Assembly (NCBI GenBank): GCA_030680835.1
Contig: JAUXUD010000060.1
Location: forward strand, 1-64,000
From: Bacteroidota bacterium
Lineage (GTDB): Bacteria > Bacteroidota > Bacteroidia > UKL13-3
Length of the DNA: 64,000 nucleotides
Direction: 5' to 3'
The notes under the pieces were generated by a model that was given only the letters and a program-made list of their open reading frames with translations, ran no database searches and was not told the origin of the DNA. Positions within the stretch are counted from its first letter, which is position 1. Each line of letters opens with the position of its first letter. Made by a program: the position numbers and the translations under genes. Positions 44,801-52,499 of this stretch are shown here, in pieces.

Positions 44801-47534
44801 TATCAAGCGCAGCGATCCTGTTCCTGGTTTGCCCGCCGATCATGGTAAATTTACCCCCGGCATAAACTCTGTTTCCGTGCACAATCAAGGTACTTACAAA
44901 GTTATTGGGATTGGGATTCCAACTTTTAAGTACTCCTGTTGTTGCATTCAGCGCGGCTAAATAATTTCTTGTTTGGGTGCCTATATGTGTAAAAATGCCG
45001 CTGGCATAAATGGTGTTATCCGATACTGCTATTGTATTTACCGCGTTGTCGGGATTTATATTCATGTTATATGAAGCACCACTCACGCGATCAATTGCAG
45101 CAATCCTTTTTTCACCTACATCTATGTACATATAGCCACACGCATATATTTTGTTAGCACTGGTAACCAGGCATTTTATATAGGACTGGTTGGTACAGGG
45201 ATTCCATGAAGTTATTGTTGCTGTTTTCAAATTAATAGACGCCAAGCCCATGCGTTTGAGTCCACCAAGTCCTGTAAATTCGGCACCTGCATACAATGTA
45301 CCACCCGAAACAGAAAGCGTATAATTACTATAATCAATTGTTGTATTATAAGCATAAGCGAGTGGATGGGACCATGCGATTAAACTTCCATTAACTTTAT
45401 CCAGGGCGTACAATTTATTACCCAACACATGAATTTTATCAGCAGATGCGCAGATGGCTCTAATACCCGTAAGTCCGCTGGTATTAGGTGTCCAGGGTGT
45501 AGCACTGCCGAACACGGTATCAACTGCAGCCAGGTTATTTCTACCTTGCCCGCCAATGGTTGTAAATGCCCCACCAACATATATTTTGCCATCGGCATAC
45601 GCCATGGCAGATATATAAGCTCTTCCTGCCCCGAACACTACATTTGGATTCCAAGAGGTTACGTTATGAGTATTTATATTAACAGCACCCAGGCAATTCC
45701 TGTTCACAGAATTAATCTGGCTAAAAGCACCACCAATATAAAGTGTATTCCCCTGTAATAGCATTTGTGTCGGTTCAGCCAAAAATGTTGTTGTTGTCAA
45801 ACCCCATTGTATTAGTCCCGTAGTTTTGCTAAGTGCACTTATAAAACCGTCGTTAATATATACCATATTATCTCTCACTGCAATTGCATACACATCAAAA
45901 ATATGCTGACCGAAAATATAGCCGGAGGGAGGATTCCATGAAATTAGCTGGCCGTTTTCAACATTTACACCTGCAAGGTGATTTCTGAAATGTCCGTTTA
46001 ACGTAAACGCACCCCCGATATAAATAGAATTACCGAATGAAAAGTTTAAATAGTATCCAAAACTTTCCACCGGGCTGTAACCTATACTCGGATACCAACC
46101 TGAAACATTTCCTGCACCCGTATCAACAGATGCTAAAAACCACCTGGGTGTTCCACCAACACTGTCAAAAGTACCATTTAAATATACGCGGCTTCCTATA
46201 AAAACGAATCTGCCCACCGCTGCCGAATACGTTTTAGCCATAGGGTTCCATGAGCTTAATGCACCTGATACCGGATTGAATGCTGCCATCCCATTTCGGA
46301 TTGCTCCATGGATGAAACTAAACGCGCCTGCAACATATAGTTTATTTTGATAAAGTTGAACGGAACTAACCTGCATGTTGGCAGAAAGGATATGTGTGAT
46401 TGCGGCGCTTGACGTATCGATCGATCCGAAATTTTGAAAATTATAATTGACGCCGCTCGAATTAGAGATATAACCAAAGTTGCCACCAATGAATATTGAA
46501 TTTCCATAAACTTCCATTGACAGAACAATACCCCCTATATAAGGTGCCCAGTTAGTCGGAATTCCCGTGGTGCGATTAATGGCAACCAATCTGCCCCTTG
46601 TCAGTCCACCAACACTTGTAAAATCTCCACCTGCAAAAACAATATTGTTTGAAAATGTAATACAATAAACCGTTCCATTAGGCGATGGATTCCATGGTAA
46701 CACCTGGTTTGTTAAAAGGTCAATAGCGGCCAAATTACTTCTTTTTACCCCATCAACCAGGTTGAAAAATCCACCCACATATAAAACATGATCAGCAATA
46801 ACCAGACTATTTAAACTTATCGAAGTATTCGATCCCGTGTCCGTTCGCAATATCGAAAACCATGTGGGATCAATATGTCCCATACTATCCAGATGAAATA
46901 TTCCCCCGCTACTGAATCCGGCTTTTAATAAATATCCTCCAATAAAATACCCTCCCTGGGCATCACTCACAATACAAGTAATGCCTTTGAAGTTCGACCG
47001 TAAACTTAGGGTTAAAGGATTGTTTACAACATTTCCATTGGTATCTAATACACACGATTCTCCAAAAATATGGTTCCCGGCTAAATTAAACTTACCTCCT
47101 AAAAATAAGGTATCGTTATTAAGCGTCATCGTGTAAACAGCTTTGTCAGTTCCAAAGCCATTTAGTTTGGCAGTTACATTTCCATTGCTATCAATATGCG
47201 CAACTCTTAGCCTGATTGAGTCGCCCAACATCGTAAATTCACCACCAATATAAAAACCACTTTTCCCATCCGGAATAGCTGTTCTCACTATGCCATTAGG
47301 CTTTGGCCATTTGTGGTTAATCTGACCGGTTAGGGGGTTTAAAGCAGCACCGTAATCACTCATACTGTCCGCCAGGCCAACACGGTTAAAATCGCCGCCA
47401 ATATACAAGGTGTCGCCAATCCGTGCACTGCTAAGTACTTTTCCATTAGTAACAGGAAATTTTGTGCTAACCGTTTGTGCAGAAACATGCTGCAGAAACA
47501 AGAATCCAATACAACTTAAAATTGAAAATTTCAT
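41880..47534 (-). CDS. Giant T9SS-secreted surface protein: propeller-like repeats, five PKD and three Ig-like domains
   Basis: An 1,884-residue exported protein. A signal peptide (1-19) is followed by about 1,090 residues of YIGGDF / AGGKFT-type repeats, a delta-60/propeller-like array (LAAIDTxTG... W-N-P blocks). Then comes a sandwich domain. Five PKD domains follow (each with a QC-GN-F block and W-F-G/D signature), then three Ig-like domains. The C-terminus is a type A T9SS sorting domain (NIYPNPNNGKFTV, LPPALYFIKVITEE). It should be carried across the outer membrane by SprA, encoded in this window, and anchored to the cell surface. A 9-bp tandem repeat (ELIELIELI) lies inside the sorting domain. 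Confidence 0.93.
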   Translation of the reverse strand: MKFSILSCIGFLFLQHVSAQTVSTKFPVTNGKVLSSARIGDTLYIGGDFNRVGLADSMSDYGAALNPLTGQINHKWPKPNGIVRTAIPDGKSGFYIGGEFTMLGDSIRLRVAHIDSNGNVTAKLNGFGTDKAVYTMTLNNDTLFLGGKFNLAGNHIFGESCVLDTNGNVVNNPLTLSLRSNFKGITCIVSDAQGGYFIGGYLLKAGFSSGGIFHLDSMGHIDPTWFSILRTDTGSNTSISLNSLVIADHVLYVGGFFNLVDGVKRSNLAAIDLLTNQVLPWNPSPNGTVYCITFSNNIVFAGGDFTSVGGLTRGRLVAINRTTGIPTNWAPYIGGIVLSMEVYGNSIFIGGNFGYISNSSGVNYNFQNFGSIDTSSAAITHILSANMQVSSVQLYQNKLYVAGAFSFIHGAIRNGMAAFNPVSGALSSWNPMAKTYSAAVGRFVFIGSRVYLNGTFDSVGGTPRWFLASVDTGAGNVSGWYPSIGYSPVESFGYYLNFSFGNSIYIGGAFTLNGHFRNHLAGVNVENGQLISWNPPSGYIFGQHIFDVYAIAVRDNMVYINDGFISALSKTTGLIQWGLTTTTFLAEPTQMLLQGNTLYIGGAFSQINSVNRNCLGAVNINTHNVTSWNPNVVFGAGRAYISAMAYADGKIYVGGAFTTIGGQGRNNLAAVDTVFGSATPWTPNTSGLTGIRAICASADKIHVLGNKLYALDKVNGSLIAWSHPLAYAYNTTIDYSNYTLSVSGGTLYAGAEFTGLGGLKRMGLASINLKTATITSWNPCTNQSYIKCLVTSANKIYACGYMYIDVGEKRIAAIDRVSGASYNMNINPDNAVNTIAVSDNTIYASGIFTHIGTQTRNYLAALNATTGVLKSWNPNPNNFVSTLIVHGNRVYAGGKFTMIGGQTRNRIAALDTNAGSCFSWNPNADGEVRSLISNSNTVYAAGIFKTIGSQGRSYLAALDSATGMSKIWNPAADNYVNTVALSGNILYAGGAFLYLNDNKRNSLGSIDALTGQARNWNPDPDKEIFTICISDSIIATGGSFMNVGGINATSLAAISKDTGFNFTSPLSFACIGSAMNIFFSVTKSYNSGNIFKVQLSDSSGNYESGVIVGSYYGTTSGAIPVIIPAATHPGNAYRLRVISSNPPDTTAIEKPMSIGFIPKPGFTLDLNAQCLNGNRFVFSDTSKIDQGTLKSFWSFGDATYSAGSNPVKTYVNPGVYTVKLFSTSNLGCTDSAIKTVIVHPKPQTGFSINNPNQCISGNNFIFNDTSKVSSGNITRLWRFSSSLNDTSTNQTPVKTYNIANSYSIKLIETSDKGCKDSLLKTISVFTIPAVGFTINNSSQCVNNNSFSFSDTSYNGMLIRKWDFGTGTYDTSSGANPVKHYPAAGNYTVKLLAYNGSCKDSVSKSILVLPKPVAAFTVNNDQQCLLGNSFIFNDTSPLSNGPLKRLWNFGDYDTSTFPNPSKTYQNVNDYLIQLTVIDLENCRDTFTRIISVTPQPKAGFSSNSFAQCLNGNRFFLRDTSVIEVGTFSIKWDFDDNTTSTFKNPSKVFSVPKTYLVKLIVTSYASCKDSIVTPITVFPQPGATIATSGSTNICTGQWITLNANHDTGYTYKWKRNGNIINQAYAFDYTTNLAGNYKVIVSSPHQCTDTSAVTMVSLLNLPSANIFFTGKTTFCDGNSLILYAAGTGSTYQWYRNNLPYSTNPSITVNLSGSYKVKISNGCDSVTLPVLVIVNHSPQKPIITQLLNSLYSSSATGNQWYLNQSPISGATSQTYTPQQNGSYFVTVTNSDSCSNTSDTFQFVLNGIHEYTKQSELNIYPNPNNGKFTVTSSELIELIELIDPGGKVILKQRCDGKNTIELNFSLPPALYFIKVITEEECITRKILVH

Positions 47535-47828
47535 TTTATTAGTTTCAAATCAAAAAGTTGTATTGAAGCAATTGCTAAATCAGTTCCGTGAACATTAATT
47601 TTGTTGCTTACTTTTTAATTAGGCTTTTCAAATATATGAATAATAATTTGTGTCACTCAATTAATATACAACCTTCAAATTGGATTATTAATTAACTTTG
47701 GAGAAGCAAGTTTAAATTTCAAACGCCTGACCAACAAAAAATATAAACCAGAAACACCATCTGGACTATGATTTATGTGATTATAAAGATTAATTTGATT
47801 TATGACCAAAAGATTAATTTATACTATT

Positions 47829-48437
47829 ATGAAATCAAGAAAAATATTATTCATATTACTGTTCCCTTTTATGGCTGAATTTATTGTTTCTTGTTGTAAC
47901 TGCGCAGATCCATTATTCAAACATTTTACCAACAAATCCATCTGGGTGAATAACCTCGACAATAGCGGTAAAGTACCTGTTCAAATGCCGGCTGACTCCA
48001 TTGTGAAAACGGCATTTGGAATCAGACTTCAATTTTCCAGGGAAGAAGCAGCTTTTTTTAAAATACCCGCTTCCCTGTTTATTCAAAATGCGTGTGCAAC
48101 AAGTTGCAAATGTCCGCCATCGGTCCGGTATTCACCTAAGGAACAAGTAACAGCGATTAAAATATTTACCTTAAATGAATTTGATGGGAATCATCCTGCA
48201 AATTCTGACATTTCCATTTACTTTAAAGTTTATAAACAAAATTCATTTACATTTATTAAAGAATTTCTGAATAACCTGAATGTAGTATTTGATAATGAAA
48301 TGGAGTCTGAACTTGACTTAGACCTGCTTTTAATGACTCCCCCTACCCTCAATAAACTGCATAAGTTCAAGGTACAAGTCACTTTTTCAGACGAAAGAGT
48401 TTTAGAAGAAGAAACCCCTGCAATAAAATTATATTAA
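47829..48437 (+). CDS. Lipoprotein, DUF5034-like
   Basis: A 202-residue lipoprotein with lipobox FIVSC directly followed by CNC. The body matches what I recall of the Bacteroidota DUF5034 family: IWVNNLDNSGKVPVQM, AFGIRLQFSREE, VTAIKIFTLNEFDGNHPANS. No function is known. Start 47829 gives a proper lipoprotein signal; the in-frame ATG at 47802 adds nine residues. Its stop overlaps the next gene's ATG (TAATG), so the two are coupled. Confidence 0.75.
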   Translation: MKSRKILFILLFPFMAEFIVSCCNCADPLFKHFTNKSIWVNNLDNSGKVPVQMPADSIVKTAFGIRLQFSREEAAFFKIPASLFIQNACATSCKCPPSVRYSPKEQVTAIKIFTLNEFDGNHPANSDISIYFKVYKQNSFTFIKEFLNNLNVVFDNEMESELDLDLLLMTPPTLNKLHKFKVQVTFSDERVLEEETPAIKLY

Positions 48438-49222
48438 TGCAAAAGCAATATTTCATAGCTCTTGTTTTAAGCATACTGACCATGCATTTATCGGCTCAGG
48501 AATCTTTAAATTATAAATCAAAATTGCAAACAAATCCATCTGTTGGGATTAACATTCCGATAACAAAACTTTTAAATGGAAAGCTTACCGATTATTTAAT
48601 TGAGTACGACGATCAATCCTATTATTGGCAAATTATATCCGGCACGTTCTTCTTTCATAAGTACTGGGGTATTGAATTTAATTTTCAGGCAAATAGTTCA
48701 AACAGCATTTCAAAACGAGCTGACAATTTCTTGCAATCGATGCAATCTGAGTATGGGAATGAATATTTTGTTACCCCATCAACAGGAGCAGGCGATGAAA
48801 AGGTAAGTATCATCAGCGGTAATTTTGAACGGGGTTATTTAGGATTGATTTACAGAATTGAATCCGAAAAGTATTTCATTTACCCAAAAATTGCTATTGG
48901 GGTTACTTCATTTTATACCGACTGGGGAAAGGCTTACTTAAAGAAAAAAAACTTTAATGATATAATAGAAATTTCATATTCATCAGGAAAAGCACCCAAT
49001 GATTTTTTTATCATAGCCACATCTGCAACGTTTGGCTACAAGCTAACAAAAAGAATCTTTTTTAATTTTGACATTGGGGTATCCCATTACAAAACAGATT
49101 TGACATTTATAAAAACGATGACAGATATAAATTCGGGTCAAAGTACCAAAGAAGATTTTGCATACAAAAAAAATGTGTTTAACTTAAGTTTAGGAACAGG
49201 TATTATTATCGTGATAAAATGA
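48437..49222 (+). CDS. Outer-membrane beta-barrel protein (hypothetical)
   Basis: A 261-residue exported protein. A signal peptide (1-20, ending LSAQE) is followed by strand-rich sequence with alternating aromatic residues (YYWQIISGTFFFHKYWGIEF, RGYLGLIYRIE, FGYKLTKRIFFNFDIGVS) and a final strand (LSLGTGIIIVIK), as in small 8-strand barrels. Coupled by a TAATG overlap to the DUF5034-like lipoprotein, so they may work together at the outer membrane. Function unknown. Confidence 0.75.
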   Translation: MQKQYFIALVLSILTMHLSAQESLNYKSKLQTNPSVGINIPITKLLNGKLTDYLIEYDDQSYYWQIISGTFFFHKYWGIEFNFQANSSNSISKRADNFLQSMQSEYGNEYFVTPSTGAGDEKVSIISGNFERGYLGLIYRIESEKYFIYPKIAIGVTSFYTDWGKAYLKKKNFNDIIEISYSSGKAPNDFFIIATSATFGYKLTKRIFFNFDIGVSHYKTDLTFIKTMTDINSGQSTKEDFAYKKNVFNLSLGTGIIIVIK

Positions 49223-49475
49223 CTTGTAATGCATATAGTGTAATTTGGATAATTGTATATTCAATTAGTAACGGAGAAACCATTTTTCTTCTGGTATAAA
49301 GGTTACTAAAAAGTATTGGTTATTAGATAAATGGCACATATTGCCGGACTTCAATTATTTTTTACTTTACGTCAGTTAATAATAAGAAAATCGATCCGGG
49401 TTACATAAGAATAGCCGTGGATTTTCAGCTTTTTTCCAAAATTTTTCTTTTAAAAAGGTTTTATTATATTTGCTT

Positions 49476-50102
49476 GTGAGAATCAATTTAAAAGATGAAT
49501 TACACAATGTCATTTCAGGAAAGAGCCAGGTTAGGTATGGAGGAATTATCCAAACAATCGCCAATTACCTTGACGAAGGCAAGAGAACAAGCCCGAAAGC
49601 TGAAATTAGCAAGCAAGACAAAAATCAAGAAACAAAGAAGTTAGAGCGATATATTGAGCAAAATGATCTATGGGTAGAGATTGATTTGAATCAGTACGTA
49701 AGTGAAGGAGCCGAGCAAAAAGTATATCTGAAAGATTCAGAATCTGTTTTTAAACTTAACGACGCAATTTATTATAGTTGTTGGAGAGATTATTTTATAA
49801 ATTTATTACTTCATAATTTTTTTTTCCCAGACACGGCATATAAATTAATTGGGTTCACAAAGGCTGAGGGCTCAATATTCGCGGTAGTGGAACAGGCCTT
49901 TGTCACCTTAACAGAAACAACAGATTTAGATCAGGTAGAAAGATTTCTGTCACAAAATGGATTTCAGAAAACAAAGAATAATGACTATTACAATCCAATT
50001 TTAGGGATTATCATTGAAGATCTGCATGATGAAAATGTACTAACAAAGAATAACATTTTATATTTTATAGATACCGTGTTTTATATAACCGAAAATTTCT
50101 GA
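49476..50102 (+). CDS. Polyvalent-protein-type kinase-like protein
   Basis: A 208-residue protein. Residues from about 65 resemble the kinase-like domain of phage and plasmid polyvalent proteins: VSEGAEQKVYL (Gly loop), VFKLND, LLHNFFFPDTAYKLIGF, VEQAF, then GIIIEDLHDENVL (catalytic loop) and LYFIDTVF (DFG-like Asp). The N-terminal 60 residues (GKSQVRYGGIIQTIANYL) are typical of Bacteroidota relatives. I use GTG at 49476; the TTG at 49470 falls inside a TATATTTG -7 box (49465-49472), so the transcript may be almost leaderless. Likely mobile-element-derived. Confidence 0.75.
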   Translation: MRINLKDELHNVISGKSQVRYGGIIQTIANYLDEGKRTSPKAEISKQDKNQETKKLERYIEQNDLWVEIDLNQYVSEGAEQKVYLKDSESVFKLNDAIYYSCWRDYFINLLLHNFFFPDTAYKLIGFTKAEGSIFAVVEQAFVTLTETTDLDQVERFLSQNGFQKTKNNDYYNPILGIIIEDLHDENVLTKNNILYFIDTVFYITENF

Positions 50103-50175
50103 TTGAAATGGATTCTGAATAAAATCCAAACCTTCCCAATGTCAACATAGTCGATCATATATCTAAACACCAATC

Positions 50176-50664
50176 ATGACCATACGCAATTATAACTCCG
50201 CAGACAAACAAAAATGCATTGAAGTATTCCAAAGCAATTGCCCAAAATATTTTGATAAAGATGAATTGAAGCTTTTTATTAATTGGCTGGATCATCAGCA
50301 AGATAAAAGTGTTACGTATAAAAGTCCGACGTATACGAATTCTGAAAAAGACGCCTATTTTGTTATTGAAATCCCGGAAATTGGAGTGATGGGTTGCGGT
50401 GGGTTTTACATTGTTAAAGAGCTAAACGAAGCCCGCCTGGCATGGGGAATGATACATGCTGATTTTCACAGGCAAGGTTATGGGAAAGCGCTGTATGATT
50501 ATCGAAAAGCAATGCTTGATAAGAATTGGCCGGATCATGTAATCACATTGGGAACCAGTCAGCATACGTATTTATTTTATGAGAAAATGGGGATGAAGGT
50601 TACCGCAACATTTAAAGAGGGTTATGGTGCCGGGCTTGACCGCTATGATATGGTAGAAATGTAA
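50176..50664 (+). CDS. GNAT-family N-acetyltransferase
   Basis: A 162-residue acetyltransferase. The acetyl-CoA loop is FHRQGYGKALYDY (R/Q-x-x-G-x-G/A at about residues 98-106), preceded by the strand ARLAWGMIHADF and followed by ITLGTSQHTYLFYEKMGMK, a normal GNAT C-terminal half. The substrate cannot be inferred. A single gene between the kinase-like gene and a DUF2461 gene. Confidence 0.9.
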   Translation: MTIRNYNSADKQKCIEVFQSNCPKYFDKDELKLFINWLDHQQDKSVTYKSPTYTNSEKDAYFVIEIPEIGVMGCGGFYIVKELNEARLAWGMIHADFHRQGYGKALYDYRKAMLDKNWPDHVITLGTSQHTYLFYEKMGMKVTATFKEGYGAGLDRYDMVEM

Positions 50665-50739
50665 TGGCGTAGAGTTGGCTTTAAGGTAAAAATTTAGAAT
50701 ATGTTTTTTATCTTGCACAAAATACTAAACTTTACAACT

Positions 50740-51408
50740 ATGATATATTTTAAACCTGCCTTTATAAAGTTCTTTAAGGAACTATCAGCAAACAACACCT
50801 CCGAGTGGTTTAATGAAAACCGCAAAACCTATGAAAAGGAAGTGAAAGAACCTTTTTCCATTTTCGTGGGCGACATGATAAACCGCATCCGCAAGTTTGA
50901 ACCCAATATCAATATCAAACCAGCCGATGCAATTATGCGGATCAATAAAGACATTCGTTTTTCAAAAGACAAAATACCTTATAACAATTATGTAGCAGCC
51001 ATCATCTCCGAAACCGGGAAAAAAGATAAAACCTGCCCCGGACTTTATATCCAGCTTTCGCATGATAAGCTTTCTATTTTTGGCGGAGCCTATATGGTTG
51101 AAACTGCTGCATTGCAAACCCTCAGAACATACATAACTAAACATCCAAAAGAATTTGCCGCCGCGTATAACGATAAAAATTTCAAGCAAAAGTTTGGCTC
51201 GGTTCAAGGCGAAAAGCACAAAAGAGTTCCACCCGAATTTCAAAGTTTTGCAGAGAAAGAACCCTTAATTGCCAATAAACAATTTTATTTTATGGCCGAG
51301 TTAAAAGCAAATATTCTCACCAAAGAAGAATTGGCAGACACCGTAATGGAATATTACCAGGCCGGAAAGAAGATGAATGATTTTTTATCTGTTGCTCTAA
51401 AGAAATAA
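50740..51408 (+). CDS. DUF2461 (TIGR02453) family protein
   Basis: A 222-residue protein with the family blocks FFKELSANNTSEWFNENRKTY in parts, DAIMRINKDIRFSKDKIPY, GGAYMVETAALQTLR and PPEFQSFAEKEPLIANKQF. The function is unknown; the domain is widespread in bacteria and fungi. I start at ATG 50740 (MIYFKPAFIKFFK), the family N-terminus. The in-frame upstream ATG at 50701 overlaps a promoter-like TTATCTTGCAC also seen before the TfoX gene. Confidence 0.88.
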   Translation: MIYFKPAFIKFFKELSANNTSEWFNENRKTYEKEVKEPFSIFVGDMINRIRKFEPNINIKPADAIMRINKDIRFSKDKIPYNNYVAAIISETGKKDKTCPGLYIQLSHDKLSIFGGAYMVETAALQTLRTYITKHPKEFAAAYNDKNFKQKFGSVQGEKHKRVPPEFQSFAEKEPLIANKQFYFMAELKANILTKEELADTVMEYYQAGKKMNDFLSVALKK

Positions 51409-51430
51409 CGGGTTGAAATGAAAGGAACGC

Positions 51431-51645
51431 ATCAGGCCTTCAGCCTGAAGGAGATTTGCTGGGCGGATAAACTAGGGGCGGGGCTCAGCTAGGGGCGGGG
51501 CCCCTAGTCAAGGTGCACCAGGCTTTCAGCCTGAAGAAGATTTGAAGCAAAACAGCCTGAAAGGCTGTCGCATACCAAATAGGGGCAACGCCCCTATACT
51601 TAGCCTGAAAGGCTGTCGCATACCAAATAGGGGCAACGCCCCTAT
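51431..51645. repeat. REP palindrome cluster upstream of the RAYT gene
   Basis: GC-rich palindromes in an AT-rich region: CAGGC-CTTCA-GCCTG (51433-51447), CTAGGGGC-GGG-GCCCCTAG (51489-51507), CAGGC-TTTCA-GCCTG (51519-51533) and TAGGGGC-AAC-GCCCCTA (51580-51596 and 51628-51644). A 44-bp unit is exactly repeated at 51554-51597 and 51602-51645. Short stems in such clusters are typical substrates of REP-associated tyrosine transposases. Confidence 0.9.
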
Positions 51646-51691
51646 GGAGCCCAAGGAGCCACAATAGATTCACTATATAAGAATAATAACT

Positions 51692-52141
51692 ATGGGACAA
51701 TCACTATCACAAATGTACATCCACCTGGTCTTCGGAACCAAAGGCAGACAGCCAAGAATTACCTTAGCTGTCGAAGAGCGACTTCACGCATACATGGCAG
51801 GAATTTTAAAAAGTATGGAATGTCCGGCTCTTAAAATAAATTCAGTACCGGATCATATTCATCTGCTGTTTAAACTCTCAAAAAATGAGGCATTAGCCAA
51901 AGTAGTAGAGCAGGTTAAAAAACAATCATCAAAATGGATGAAAGAAAACGGTGTTGAGGGCTTCACATGGCAGATTGGTTACGGAGCATTTTCAGTCAGC
52001 AGATATAATGTTGAAATGGTAACTAATTATATTATCAGGCAAAAAGAACATCATAAAGTCCATACCTTTCAGGATGAAATAGAGCAGTACGTGAAAGAGT
52101 TTGTTTTTACAGATTATGACGCCAGATTTTTTTGGGATTAG
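51692..52141 (+). CDS. REP-associated tyrosine transposase (RAYT, IS200-like Y1 family)
   Basis: A 149-residue Y1 transposase. The HUH motif is DHIHLLF with His55 and His57; the catalytic Tyr113 lies in NYIIRQKEHH with Gln117 four residues on. It begins MGQSLSQMYIHLVFGTKGRQ. Length and motifs fit a complete, active enzyme that nicks and rejoins single-stranded hairpin DNA. It is flanked on both sides by the same REP sequence, and no IS605-type TnpB is present, so it is a domesticated RAYT more than a mobile IS200. Confidence 0.93.
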   Translation: MGQSLSQMYIHLVFGTKGRQPRITLAVEERLHAYMAGILKSMECPALKINSVPDHIHLLFKLSKNEALAKVVEQVKKQSSKWMKENGVEGFTWQIGYGAFSVSRYNVEMVTNYIIRQKEHHKVHTFQDEIEQYVKEFVFTDYDARFFWD

Positions 52142-52208
52142 GGGAAGCGCTAAATCCGGAGAGATTTGTTATGCGGGAAAGCAGGGGGGTGGCCCCCAGC
52201 GAAGAAGC

Positions 52209-52390
52209 ATCAGGCCTTCAGCCTGAAGGAGATTTGTTGGGCGGAATGGCCAGGGGCGCAGCCCCTGGTTATGATGCAGCAGGCTTTCAGCCTGAAGAAT
52301 ATATCTCTATGTTAGTAGCAATTTGCTTAAGGCGTCACCGAGAAAAAGCCTGAAGGGCTTATGCTCCTCGACTAGGGGCAACGCCCCTAG
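52209..52390. repeat. REP palindrome cluster downstream of the RAYT gene
   Basis: The 37-bp stretch at 52209-52245 repeats 51431-51467 with one mismatch. Further palindromes are CAGGGGC-GCA-GCCCCTG (52251-52267), CAGGC-TTTCA-GCCTG (52280-52294) and CTAGGGGC-AAC-GCCCCTAG (52372-52390). A frame at 52132-52353 runs through these and is not considered coding. The whole 52142-52499 spacer otherwise shows no gene. Confidence 0.9.
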
Positions 52391-52467
52391 GATTCGGCGC
52401 GTAATCTTGCCGGTTACGCTTACCGTTTAAGTTCCCGCTGAAGCCCGGCGCTCCTCTGCCCTTTTAA

Positions 52468-52493
52468 TCCGCCGTAGCTTCAGCGAAGGCGGA
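52468..52493. repeat. 26-bp imperfect palindrome, also at 55731-55756
   Basis: TCCGCCGTAGCTTCAGCGAA followed by GGCGGA has 6-bp complementary ends. The second copy (55731-55756) differs at two positions and lies after the methionine attenuator. Both are intergenic and non-coding. Confidence 0.8.
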
Positions 52494-52499
52494 ATGCCC

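Noticed and set aside
49495-49644. A 49-codon frame with ATG (and a second ATG at 49507) reading as a plausible basic small protein inside the kinase gene.
   Set aside because: The overlapping frame gives the N-terminal block (GKSQVRYGGIIQTIANYL) typical of the kinase family, so this one is a shadow.
51692-52141. Full IS200/IS605 element.
   Set aside because: No tnpB, and the flanks are REP clusters, which fits a RAYT.
52132-52353. 73-codon frame after the RAYT gene.
   Set aside because: It consists mostly of REP palindromes and has no family features.
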